From contig NZ_CP011456.1 in the NCBI RefSeq assembly GCF_001277295.1, forward strand, positions 62,001 through 126,000: a stretch of 64,000 nt of DNA, written 5' to 3'. This DNA is from Anabaena sp. WA102 (GTDB lineage Bacteria > Cyanobacteriota > Cyanobacteriia > Cyanobacteriales > Nostocaceae). Of this stretch, positions 26,383 to 34,269 are shown piece after piece; position 1 is the stretch's first letter; every line of letters begins with the position of its first letter. Under the pieces are notes generated by a model. That model was given only the letters and a program-made list of their open reading frames with translations. It had not been told where the DNA came from and ran no database searches. The position numbers and the translations under genes are program-made.

Positions 26383-27063
26383 ATGATGATTACTCAAGAA
26401 ATAGCATCTGAAAAAATCATCTCTCCAGATGTTATTTTTCCTCCCAGTGACCTATATAGTGATGAACCTCCCGTGGAAACAGAACTACACCTACGACAAA
26501 TAATCCTACTTTTCAAATGTTTGGAATGGTTATGGAAAGACAGAACTGATTTCTATGCTGCGGGAAATCTGAGTATTTATTATAGTCCACATCAGAAGAA
26601 AACAGAAAATTTTCGTGGGCCTGATTTTTTTGTAGTCTTAGGAACTGACAGAAAAACTCGTAAAAGTTGGGTAGTGTGGGAAGAAAACGGTAAATATCCT
26701 CATGTAATTGTCGAAATTCTCTCACCAACAACAGCCAAAATAGATAGAGAATCAAAAAAAGAACTTTATCAAGAAACTTTCCGCACACCTGACTATTTTT
26801 GGTTTGATCCTTATACATTAGAATTTGCAGGATTTCATATCACAGACGGAAAATATCAACCTATAAAAGCCACCGAAAAAGGGCATTTATGGAGTCAACA
26901 ATTAGGTTTATATTTAGGAATTCATGAAGGTTTATTGCGTTATTTCACATCAGAAGGCAATTTAGTCCCCACACCTGAAGAAACCGCAGAACAGGAAGCA
27001 AGAAAAGCAGAACGTTTGGCCACAAAACTGCGGGAATTAAATATAGATCCAGATACAATTTAA
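26383..27063 (+). CDS. Uma2 family (DUF820) PD-(D/E)XK-like nuclease
   Basis: The 226-residue protein is a typical cyanobacterial Uma2/DUF820 protein: FRGPDFFVVLG, then PHVIVEILSPTTAKIDRESKKELYQE, giving the D...(V/I)EILS core with catalytic Asp/Glu and the following Lys, then PDYFWFDP, and a coiled-coil tail EEEAEQEARKAERLATKL-like at the C-terminus. These restriction-fold proteins are multicopy in cyanobacteria and their role is unproven. It sits between hyuA and hyuB, with a similar GTAGGTTGGGTTGA hairpin on each side, which suggests later insertion between two formerly adjacent genes. Confidence 0.9.
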   Translation: MMITQEIASEKIISPDVIFPPSDLYSDEPPVETELHLRQIILLFKCLEWLWKDRTDFYAAGNLSIYYSPHQKKTENFRGPDFFVVLGTDRKTRKSWVVWEENGKYPHVIVEILSPTTAKIDRESKKELYQETFRTPDYFWFDPYTLEFAGFHITDGKYQPIKATEKGHLWSQQLGLYLGIHEGLLRYFTSEGNLVPTPEETAEQEARKAERLATKLRELNIDPDTI

Positions 27064-27070
27064 TAAAAAA

Positions 27071-27107
27071 TGTAGGTTGGGTTGACGCAAGGAAACCCAA
27101 CATATTG
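27071..27107. repeat. Inverted repeat downstream of the Uma2-type gene
   Basis: TGTAGGTTGGGTTGACGC...GGAAACCCAACATA, a hairpin related to the one at 26215-26250. The pair brackets the Uma2-type gene. It leaves only about 28 bp before hyuB, so hyuB may depend on read-through or a promoter inside this spacer. Confidence 0.65.
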
Positions 27108-27135
27108 TTTATCTTGAAATTAATTAAGTGAAAAA

Positions 27136-28686
27136 ATGTATACCATATCTCAACCAGATCCCATTCGTTTAGAAATATTCAAAAACCTCTATCAATTCAT
27201 CGCCGAACAAATGGGAATTGTGCTGCAAAATACCGCAACATCAGTTAATATTAAAGAACGGCTAGATTTTTCCTGTGCTATTTTTGATGCTTCCGGTTTA
27301 TTAGTTGCAAATGCACCTCATATTCCTGTACATTTAGGCTCAATGAGTGAAAGTGTCCGCAGTTTAATTAATGATCAAGGTGACAATATTAAACCGGGAA
27401 ATGTTTATTTATCAAATAACCCCTATAACGGAGGAACACATTTACCTGATGTCACAGCCATTACCCCAATTTTTGATGGAGAAAAAACACAAATTATCTT
27501 TTATGTTGCTTCTCGTGGACATCAAGCAGATATAGGTGGTATTACTCCTGGTTCTATGCCTCCTCACAGTACCACAGTCGCAGAAGAAGGAATTATATTT
27601 GATAATTTTCTCTTAGTTGAACAGGGAGACTTTCAAGAAACAGCCGTGAGAAATTATCTCTTAAATCATCTCTATCCTAGTCGAAATCCTGACCAAAACA
27701 TTGCCGATTTTAAAGCTCAAATAGCTGCTAATGAAAGGGGAGTCCAAGAACTTGGTAAAATGGTCAATCAATATGGACTAACAACAGTACAAACTTATAT
27801 GCAGTTTGTCCAAAATAATGCTGAAGAATCCGTCAGACGAGCAATTGATGTTTTGAAAGATGGTGCATTTATTTATGAAATGGATAGTGGTGCAAAAATT
27901 CAGGTTGCAGTGACAATTAACCGAGAAAATCGGAGTGCTAAAATTGATTTTACGGGAACATCTGCACAACTAAATAGTAATTTTAATGCCCCCAAAGCCG
28001 TAGCACAAGCAGCAGTTTTGTATGTGTTCCGTACTTTAGTTGATGATAATATTCCTCTCAATGCTGGATGTCTTAAACCTTTAGAAATTATAATTCCTGA
28101 AGGCTGTATGTTAAACCCAATCTATCCCGCAGCAGTGGTAGCAGGAAATGTAGAAACTTCACAAACAATTGTTGATGCTTTATATGGTGCATTAGGTGTC
28201 ATGGCTGCTTCCCAGGGAACGATGAATAATTTTACTTTTGGGAATGAAAAATATCAATATTATGAAACCATTTGTGGTGGTTCAGGTGCGGGGATGAATT
28301 TTCATGGTACTGATGCAATTCATACACACATGACTAACTCCCGTTTAACTGATCCAGAAGTTTTAGAAACTCGTTATCCTATCCAAGTAGAAAGCTTTAG
28401 TTTGCGTTCTGATAGTGGTGGTAAAGGTAAATACACAGGTGGAAATGGCGTAATTCGTCGTCTTAAATTTCTCGAACCAATGACAGCTAATATTCTTTCT
28501 AGTCATCGGTTAATTCCTCCCTTTGGTTTGGATGGTGGAGAAAGTGGAAAAGTAGGAAGAAACTGGATAAAACGTGAAAATGGAACTGAAGAAAATTTAG
28601 GTAATACAGCTACAGTAGAGATGAATTCAGGGGATATTTTTATCATAGAAACTCCTGGAGGTGGAGGATTTGGTAAGGTTTTGTGA
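27136..28686 (+). CDS. hyuB: Hydantoinase/oxoprolinase family protein, subunit B
   Basis: The 516-residue protein matches HyuB from its first residues (DPIRLEIFKNLYQFIAEQMG) through NIKERLDFSCAIFD, IPVHLGSMSESV and the metal-site region NNPYNGGTHLPDVT to the glycine-rich end TPGGGGFGK. HyuB carries the amide-hydrolysing site while HyuA uses ATP. The start is well placed for a free-standing B subunit. It is on the same strand as hyuA but separated by the Uma2-type gene and two hairpins. Compound specificity (5-oxoproline, hydantoin or another) is open. Confidence 0.93.
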   Translation: MYTISQPDPIRLEIFKNLYQFIAEQMGIVLQNTATSVNIKERLDFSCAIFDASGLLVANAPHIPVHLGSMSESVRSLINDQGDNIKPGNVYLSNNPYNGGTHLPDVTAITPIFDGEKTQIIFYVASRGHQADIGGITPGSMPPHSTTVAEEGIIFDNFLLVEQGDFQETAVRNYLLNHLYPSRNPDQNIADFKAQIAANERGVQELGKMVNQYGLTTVQTYMQFVQNNAEESVRRAIDVLKDGAFIYEMDSGAKIQVAVTINRENRSAKIDFTGTSAQLNSNFNAPKAVAQAAVLYVFRTLVDDNIPLNAGCLKPLEIIIPEGCMLNPIYPAAVVAGNVETSQTIVDALYGALGVMAASQGTMNNFTFGNEKYQYYETICGGSGAGMNFHGTDAIHTHMTNSRLTDPEVLETRYPIQVESFSLRSDSGGKGKYTGGNGVIRRLKFLEPMTANILSSHRLIPPFGLDGGESGKVGRNWIKRENGTEENLGNTATVEMNSGDIFIIETPGGGGFGKVL

Positions 28687-28744
28687 ATGTCAGTATTATT
28701 GTAGGGTGCATTACGTTGATATTAATTTTGTAACAGATGATGAT

Positions 28745-28900
28745 TTACAGCAAATTGTCATCAAACCTGGAACAAGAACCCCACCCCCAACCCCCTCCAG
28801 TATCAAAAGCTTATCCTTTTCTTCCCCCCGCTGCGGGGGGATTTAGGGGGGTGCGATGAGGGGGCTAGGATGTACCTTATATGATTGGAAATCGCTGTAA
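28745..28900. mobile_element. MITE family C, copy 2
   Basis: A 156-bp element from TTACAGCAAATTGTCATC to GATTGGAAATCGCTGTAA, in inverted orientation relative to the 23705 copy. C-rich and G-rich arms and a CCCCCCGCTGCGGGGGG hairpin lie inside. It begins 58 bp after hyuB. Confidence 0.78.
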
Positions 28901-28969
28901 TTGGGGTTGTTATTTATCATCATTAATTATCATCTATTCTTTTATCCTGTTAATCTTGTAATCCTGAGT

Positions 28970-29121
28970 AAGTAGGTGAACACAATAAAACCAAACTGTG
29001 TAAAGAAACGTAAAATCGCCCAAACCCTCTTCACTCTTGCCTCTTGCCTCTGGTTACTGAGCGAAGTCGAAGTATTGCCTTTTGCCTTGCCATAACGACA
29101 ATTTTCAACGCCAACCTACTT
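28970..29121. mobile_element. MITE family E, copy 3, with 9-bp target duplication
   Basis: Ends AAGTAGGTGAACACAA and CAACCTACTT, directly flanked by ATCCTGAGT at 28961-28969 and again at 29122-29130. Only two or three TTGCCTC units remain, and a GAGCGAAGTCGAAG repeat is embedded. This copy fixes the element boundaries for the family. Confidence 0.86.
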
Positions 29122-29205
29122 ATCCTGAGTCAGATATTTTTCTATAAAATTGTATTTTTAGTTAAAATAAGTATAAAACACATTTTCATTGTTTAATCTC
29201 AATTC

Positions 29206-29469
29206 ATGCAATTAATTCTCTACAGCAAACCCGGTTGTCATCTTTGTGAAGGATTACAGGAAAAACTGGAACAAATCAAAAATCTTAGTTTTGAGTTGGA
29301 AGTACGGGATATTACCACCCGTGATGATTGGTTTGCCGCATATCAATATGAAATTCCGGTACTACATTTACTCATTGGTGACGGTAAAGAAAAACTGATA
29401 CCTCGTCCTTCTCCTCGTCTGAGTGTGGAACGGTTGGAAAAAATGTTAAGTGATTATGTGAAAACTTGA
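29206..29469 (+). CDS. Glutaredoxin family protein
   Basis: The 87-residue protein has a thioredoxin fold with the redox motif Cys11-His-Leu-Cys14 (KPGCHLCEG) and the cis-proline in EIPVLHL (about 50-56). It belongs to the small DUF836/glutaredoxin-like group found widely in cyanobacteria. It probably reduces disulfides or handles glutathione adducts in the cytoplasm; the target is unknown. Length is normal. It is monocistronic, preceded by a mobile repeat and followed by the KAP NTPase gene. Confidence 0.88.
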   Translation: MQLILYSKPGCHLCEGLQEKLEQIKNLSFELEVRDITTRDDWFAAYQYEIPVLHLLIGDGKEKLIPRPSPRLSVERLEKMLSDYVKT

Positions 29470-29617
29470 AACTCTAATATTCAGATCCCCGACTGTTTAA
29501 AAAATTCGGGTATCTAAAAGCACGTAACTATTCCCTATATATTTTTTATCCCATCTATGGTAAATTTAAACAGGATAAAGCCAATATTCCTGTTTTTTAG
29601 CCTATTCTAAGATCCTC

Positions 29618-30958
29618 ATGGCAGATAACACCAATAATCATCAATCTATTCTTAATGCTAGTGTAGGTGATCAAGCGTCGGAAAATGACTATCTTGGTTT
29701 TGAACCTTACGTTGTAGCTATTGCTGAGTTCTTAACTAATCCTGAAACTAAACCTCCTCTGACTCTTTCTATAGAAGGTGAATGGGGTAGCGGTAAGTCT
29801 TCTTTTATGAAGCAATTAGAAAAAGCTATTCAAGAAACTGAGAAAAAAAAGTTTGATGATGAGATAAATCAGGAAAAAAAGGAATTAAAAGAATACTTAG
29901 AAAAATTTAACCAGAAAAAAGTCCAAAACAAGATATTAAGTTTATCTTCTCTACTAAATAATTTATTAAAATGGCTGAAATTAAAACTAAAAATTATTAC
30001 ATTTCGTCCTCCAACCACAGTTTGGTTTAATGCTTGGAGACATGATAAAGCAGAAGCACTTTGGGCAGCTTTTTCATTAGAATTTCTGCGGCAAATTTCT
30101 CAGATTCGCCATAAGCGTGATGTATTGCCTATCTTTAAAGGTAATATTAGACTATCTTTTCTGCGTTTTAACTGGATTCAAGGAATTTATTATTTATTCT
30201 TAGTTGTTGTTGGTTTATTAGTCCTGATAGCATCAGTTGTATATGCTATTAGGGTAGAAAATAATGTATTAAAGGTAGTTAAGAATTTAAAGGAAATTAA
30301 AGAATTCATAACATTTATTTTTCAACCAGAATTAGAACTTCCTAGATTAATTACTAGAGTTATCATATATGTTTCTCCTTTTATAGGCTTTGTATCTCTA
30401 GTATTAAAAATTTTTAATATTGGCAACCCCAAAAATGATTTAAACAACTATCTTAAATCACCCAAATACGAAAACCAGATTGAGTTTATTGAAGAATTTC
30501 ACGCAGACTTCAAAAAGATTGTAGAGGCGTTTTCAGGACAAAATAAAGTATATGTTTTTATAGATGATCTTGACCGTTGTGAAATTACCAAATCTGCTGA
30601 ACTAATGCAAGCTATCAATATGATGATAGCAAATGATCCACAATTAATTTTCATTTTGGGTATGGATGTGGATAAAGTAGCTGCGGGTATTGCAGTGAAG
30701 TATAAAGAAATAATTCCCTATCTAGGATTTGATGCTAACTCTAGAAATAATCGTAGTTTATCCATAAGAGCCATAGAATACGGCTATAATTTTTTTGAGA
30801 AATTTGTTCAGATTCGTTTCCAAATCCCCCAACCAACTACATCAGATTTTGCACGATTTTTGGGAGATAATACACTTTCTACCAAAGCTTGTAATTCATC
30901 TAAACTTAACCCAATTAATAATTCAGTATCTGCTGATAAGTTGGTTAGTTGTTGGTAA
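29618..30958 (+). CDS. KAP family P-loop NTPase, C-terminally truncated
   Basis: The 446-residue product has Walker A GEWGSGKSS (54-62), two predicted membrane helices (about 188-212 and 240-265), Walker B VFIDDLDRCE (about 312-321) and the downstream GMDVDKVAAGI region, the layout of KAP ATPases in which membrane segments split the P-loop domain. KAP proteins are linked to membrane-associated complexes and some act in phage defence. After QIRFQIPQPTTSDFARFLG the sequence becomes unlike KAP proteins and runs antisense through a small antitoxin gene, stopping at 30958. The natural C-terminus is therefore lost at about 30865, probably by deletion. It may be a pseudogene. Confidence 0.82.
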   Translation: MADNTNNHQSILNASVGDQASENDYLGFEPYVVAIAEFLTNPETKPPLTLSIEGEWGSGKSSFMKQLEKAIQETEKKKFDDEINQEKKELKEYLEKFNQKKVQNKILSLSSLLNNLLKWLKLKLKIITFRPPTTVWFNAWRHDKAEALWAAFSLEFLRQISQIRHKRDVLPIFKGNIRLSFLRFNWIQGIYYLFLVVVGLLVLIASVVYAIRVENNVLKVVKNLKEIKEFITFIFQPELELPRLITRVIIYVSPFIGFVSLVLKIFNIGNPKNDLNNYLKSPKYENQIEFIEEFHADFKKIVEAFSGQNKVYVFIDDLDRCEITKSAELMQAINMMIANDPQLIFILGMDVDKVAAGIAVKYKEIIPYLGFDANSRNNRSLSIRAIEYGYNFFEKFVQIRFQIPQPTTSDFARFLGDNTLSTKACNSSKLNPINNSVSADKLVSCW

Positions 30959-31029
30959 GTTTCCAGATTTAACAATACACCAACTGTTTCTCCCTGGGTA
31001 TTAGTTATATACTGCACTGATTCAGACAT
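30808..31029 (-). CDS. Antitoxin-like protein (Phd/RelB-type), probably truncated
   Basis: The 73-residue minus-strand frame begins MSESVQYITNTQGETVGVLL, then NLETYQQLTNLSADTELLIG and SLDELQALVESVLS, the pattern of small cyanobacterial antitoxins that precede a RelE-type toxin. After LVESVLS the last 17 codons are complementary to the KAP gene, so its C-terminus is hybrid. No toxin gene follows it. It is a remnant or orphan antitoxin, transcribed convergently with the KAP gene. Confidence 0.65.
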   Translation of the reverse strand: MSESVQYITNTQGETVGVLLNLETYQQLTNLSADTELLIGLSLDELQALVESVLSPKNRAKSDVVGWGIWKRI

Positions 31030-31140
31030 GGTTTGGATTTTGTATGACTAGTTATATTGTAACTTTTTATAAAAATAAAGGTTTATAAGATATAACAAAT
31101 ATTTATAATCAATAATATAAAGGAAACCTATCTAAAAAAT

Positions 31141-31530
31141 ATGAGTAACCAAATCACAATTACTCTACCAGATGACGTTTATCAAAAAGCTGAACACTTT
31201 GCACGTCTAGCAAACAGGGATTTAGCCAGCATCTTAGTTGATACTATCCAGTTTTCTATCCCACCTATTAGCCTAGAAGCAACAACCCTTGAACCTGTAT
31301 CAGCACTTTCTGACCAGCAAGTTTTAGCTTTGACAGAATTACAAATGGAATCTGAAGAAGATATTCGTTTAAGTGAGTTACTGGATAAACAACAAGCTGG
31401 TATTGTTACAGAATCAGAACATTCTAAATTACAAACACTAATGCAAATTTATCAAGAGGGACTATTGCGAAAAGCTACTGCATTAAGTGAAGCTGTCAAA
31501 CGTGGATTAATAAAAGAGTTAGGTGCGTGA
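31141..31530 (+). CDS. Ribbon-helix-helix-like protein paired with an HNH nuclease
   Basis: The 129-residue protein starts MSNQITITLPDDVYQKAEHF, a ribbon-helix-helix-like N-terminus (short strand ITITL followed by two helices to about residue 40), then a longer helical C-terminus rich in Leu and Glu. It resembles DNA-binding antitoxins but is longer. Its stop codon overlaps the start of the HNH nuclease gene (GTGA), so the two are translationally coupled. The likely role is regulation or control of the nuclease. The function is inferred from arrangement only. Confidence 0.75.
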   Translation: MSNQITITLPDDVYQKAEHFARLANRDLASILVDTIQFSIPPISLEATTLEPVSALSDQQVLALTELQMESEEDIRLSELLDKQQAGIVTESEHSKLQTLMQIYQEGLLRKATALSEAVKRGLIKELGA

Positions 31531-31961
31531 GTTCTAGTCAAATTTCTGAAGAAGTTCGGGTTAAGGTGCGAAACCAGGCTAATCATCAATGTGGTTACTG
31601 TCTTAGTCTGCAAAAGTATGTATTGGGTATTTTAGAGATTGATCATATTATTCCCAAAGCCAAAGGTGGGACTGATAACGAAGAAAATTTATGGCTTGCT
31701 TGTAGACTATGCAACGGATACAAAGGTACTCAAACTCATGGTCTAGATCAAGTTACTGACAGCAAGGTAAAACTATTTAATCCTCGTCAGCAAACATGGT
31801 CATCTCACTTTGCTTGGACTAACAATGGTACACATATCATAGGATTAACTGCCTGTGGTCGTGTTACAGTTTTAGCTTTACAACTTAATAATATCTACGC
31901 AGTGACTGTGAGACAAGCCTGGGTTTCTGCTGGTTGGCATCCACCTGAAGACGTTTCTTGA
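31527..31961 (+). CDS. HNH endonuclease
   Basis: The GTG start at 31527 overlaps the previous stop by three bases. The 144-residue protein has an N-terminal HNH domain: Cys22-x2-Cys25 and Cys59-x2-Cys62 form a zinc site, with the catalytic IDH (38-40), the central Asn-rich segment TDNEENLWLACR and NGYKG. About 75 residues follow without a recognised fold. HNH enzymes nick or cut DNA; in this paired form the target is unknown. It is coupled to the ribbon-helix-helix-like gene upstream and ends 78 bp before murE. Confidence 0.9.
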   Translation: MSSSQISEEVRVKVRNQANHQCGYCLSLQKYVLGILEIDHIIPKAKGGTDNEENLWLACRLCNGYKGTQTHGLDQVTDSKVKLFNPRQQTWSSHFAWTNNGTHIIGLTACGRVTVLALQLNNIYAVTVRQAWVSAGWHPPEDVS

Positions 31962-32039
31962 ATTTTGTTGTATCTCTCCCAATAAACAAAAAATAATGTT
32001 TAAATAGGCGCAAGACAAGCTTGTGGCGAGGTTCACTAG

Positions 32040-33530
32040 ATGAAATTGCGGGAATTATTAGCGGCTGTAGGTGGAATTGAGTCTGTAAATATACCAGATA
32101 TTGATATTCAAGGACTGAAAACTAATTCTCATACCTGTGGTGTGGGCGATTTGTTTATTGGGATGCCAGGAACTAGGGTAGATGGTGGGGAGTTTTGGCC
32201 GGGGGCTTTGGCTGCTGGTGCTGTGGCAGCGATTGTTTCTTCGGAAGCAATTCAGAAAAATCCGCCGACAGGAAACTCTGTGGTGATTGGTGCTGAGAAT
32301 ATGACTCAGGCTTGCGCTCAAATAGCTGCGGCTTTTTATGGTTATCCTGGACAAAAGCTGAAAATGGTGGGTGTGACGGGGACAAATGGGAAAACTACCA
32401 CGACTCATTTGATTGAATATTTCTTAACTCAGGCTAATTTACCGACGGCGTTAATAGGTACGCTGTATACGCGCTGGCCTGGTTTTGAGGAAACCGCTGT
32501 GAATACTACTCCTTTTGCGGTGGATTTACAGCAACAATTGGCTAAGGCGATGAATGCCGGTTGTGATACTGGGGTGATGGAAGTTAGTTCTCATGCTTTG
32601 CACCAGGGTAGGGTTTTGAGTTGTGCTTTTGAGGTGGGGGTGTTTACTAATCTGACTCAGGATCATTTGGACTATCATTTGAATATGGAGGATTATTTTG
32701 CGGCGAAGGCGTTGTTATTTAGTCCTAATTATTTGCACGGACGAGCAATTATCAATGCTGATGATGCCTATGGTCAACGAATAATTGCATCTTTGCATGG
32801 GGAACAGGTTTGGAGTTATAGCGTTAATGATAGTACGGCTGATTTTTGGATGAGTGATTTAAGTTATCAACCCCATGGGGTGAGTGGGATTTTACATACT
32901 CCTCAAGGTAATGTGGCTTTTAGTTCGCCTTTGGTTGGTCAATATAATTTAGAAAATCTTTTGGCTGCTGTGGGGGCGGTTGTCCATTTGGGGTTAGATT
33001 TGCAATTGGTAGCAGGTGCTATTCCTGGGTTTCCCGGTGTTCCTGGACGGATGGAACGGGTGCAAATTAGTTCACAACAGGATATTAGTGTGATTGTGGA
33101 TTATGCCCATACTCCTGATAGTTTGGAGAATTTGCTCAAGGCGGCTCGGCCGTTTATTCCTGGTAAAATGATATGTGTATTTGGCTGTGGGGGAGACCGC
33201 GATCGCACTAAACGCCCGAAAATGGGGAAAATTGCGGCGGAACTCGCAGATATGGCTGTGGTGACTTCAGATAATCCTCGCACGGAAGACCCGGAAAAGA
33301 TATTGCAGGATGTGGTGGCAGGTATTCCTGATCTGGTACAGGCAATGGTGATTAGCGATCGCTCTACCGCCATTCGGACAGCTATTTTACAGGCTCAACC
33401 TGGAGACGGTGTATTATTGGCTGGTAAAGGTCACGAAGATTATCAAATTCTCGGTACTGAAAAAATCCACTTTGACGACAGAGAACAAGCACGAGAAGCT
33501 TTACAGGAAAGAATAAAAAGCCAAAATTAG
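32040..33530 (+). CDS. murE: UDP-N-acetylmuramoyl-tripeptide synthetase (MurE)
   Basis: The 496-residue Mur ligase has ATP loop GTNGKT (114-119), the substrate-binding region NTTPFAVDLQQ, EVSSHAL (about 181-187), and the DNPR motif (about 410-413), which selects meso-diaminopimelate. It adds this residue to UDP-MurNAc-L-Ala-D-Glu in the cytoplasm, as needed for cyanobacterial peptidoglycan. Length is normal. The start is ATG at 32040. It is monocistronic, 78 bp after the HNH gene. Confidence is high. Confidence 0.96.
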   Translation: MKLRELLAAVGGIESVNIPDIDIQGLKTNSHTCGVGDLFIGMPGTRVDGGEFWPGALAAGAVAAIVSSEAIQKNPPTGNSVVIGAENMTQACAQIAAAFYGYPGQKLKMVGVTGTNGKTTTTHLIEYFLTQANLPTALIGTLYTRWPGFEETAVNTTPFAVDLQQQLAKAMNAGCDTGVMEVSSHALHQGRVLSCAFEVGVFTNLTQDHLDYHLNMEDYFAAKALLFSPNYLHGRAIINADDAYGQRIIASLHGEQVWSYSVNDSTADFWMSDLSYQPHGVSGILHTPQGNVAFSSPLVGQYNLENLLAAVGAVVHLGLDLQLVAGAIPGFPGVPGRMERVQISSQQDISVIVDYAHTPDSLENLLKAARPFIPGKMICVFGCGGDRDRTKRPKMGKIAAELADMAVVTSDNPRTEDPEKILQDVVAGIPDLVQAMVISDRSTAIRTAILQAQPGDGVLLAGKGHEDYQILGTEKIHFDDREQAREALQERIKSQN

Positions 33531-33632
33531 GTTCCTTAATTTTTCGTTAGTCCGCGTAGGCGGACTATCACTACGGGACGCTACGCGAACGTTTGTGTAG
33601 CCGCGTATCCCTAACGGGAGGCGAAGCCCTTA

Positions 33633-33716
33633 ACGGGTGACAAGGTGACTAAACAGCTTGTTTCATAAGGGATAGAGCCTGAAAGCCACGTTGAAAAAAG
33701 AGGTGCTTATTGCCAT
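33633..33716 (-). mobile_element. Fragment of the 61.4-kb-type insertion sequence (right terminal piece)
   Basis: CTTAACGGGTGACAAGG followed by sequence encoding, on the minus strand, HLFFQRGFQALSLMKQAV and a stop. This is over 85 % identical by eye to the end of the transposase gene and terminal repeat at 61359-61437. Only this end remains; the rest of the element has been lost. Confidence 0.88.
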
Positions 33717-33744
33717 CATTGAGGTGACAGGTTTAACTGGTACT

Positions 33745-33918
33745 TTAGGACTCAATAACTTTACAACCACCTTGGTGTAGCTTCTGGTATCCTTTAGGCA
33801 AACCACGTTGTAGAGACGGTTCATGAAAAATCTCTACATCAGCATTAAACCATCCTGTAATTGATGAGATATGTAAGGGTAAAGCATGAGCTAAACCCCT
33901 ACGATATATCGAAGTTCA
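33745..33918 (-). pseudogene. Gene fragment of unknown family
   Basis: The minus strand is open for about 58 codons without an ATG, reading RGLAHALPLHISSITGWFNA and then HEPSLQRGLPKGYQKLHQGG before CKVIES and a stop. Codon use looks protein-coding, yet there is a stop immediately upstream. It appears to be the 3' end of a gene lost next to the IS fragment. The family is not recognised. The remaining 350 bp up to 34269 holds a GC palindrome (33923-33945) and no gene. Confidence 0.4.
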
Positions 33919-34269
33919 GGGAGTAGGGGCGCAGGGCCTGCGCCCATTCAGGAGTATGGCTAACGCCACGCTGCGCTATCAGCCAACCCTAAATATCACT
34001 AAAATTAATAACATTGCCAGGTTAAATATCACTTTTTTGTCAATTTGTCAATAGGAAATTTTTGCGATCGCTCGAATTAGATCATTTCTGAGCGAATTCA
34101 TGGCTAAAATTGTTGAGGGAATAGCTATTAATTTTGTAAAGTTTTGTATTAGCCTGGGAAATTAATTTCTGAAACTACTGTCAATAAAGGGTTTGAGACT
34201 AACATCTTCTGAAAGATCCAAAATTAACAATAGTAACCCAATTAATATATGGCAGCAGCATATTCACAT

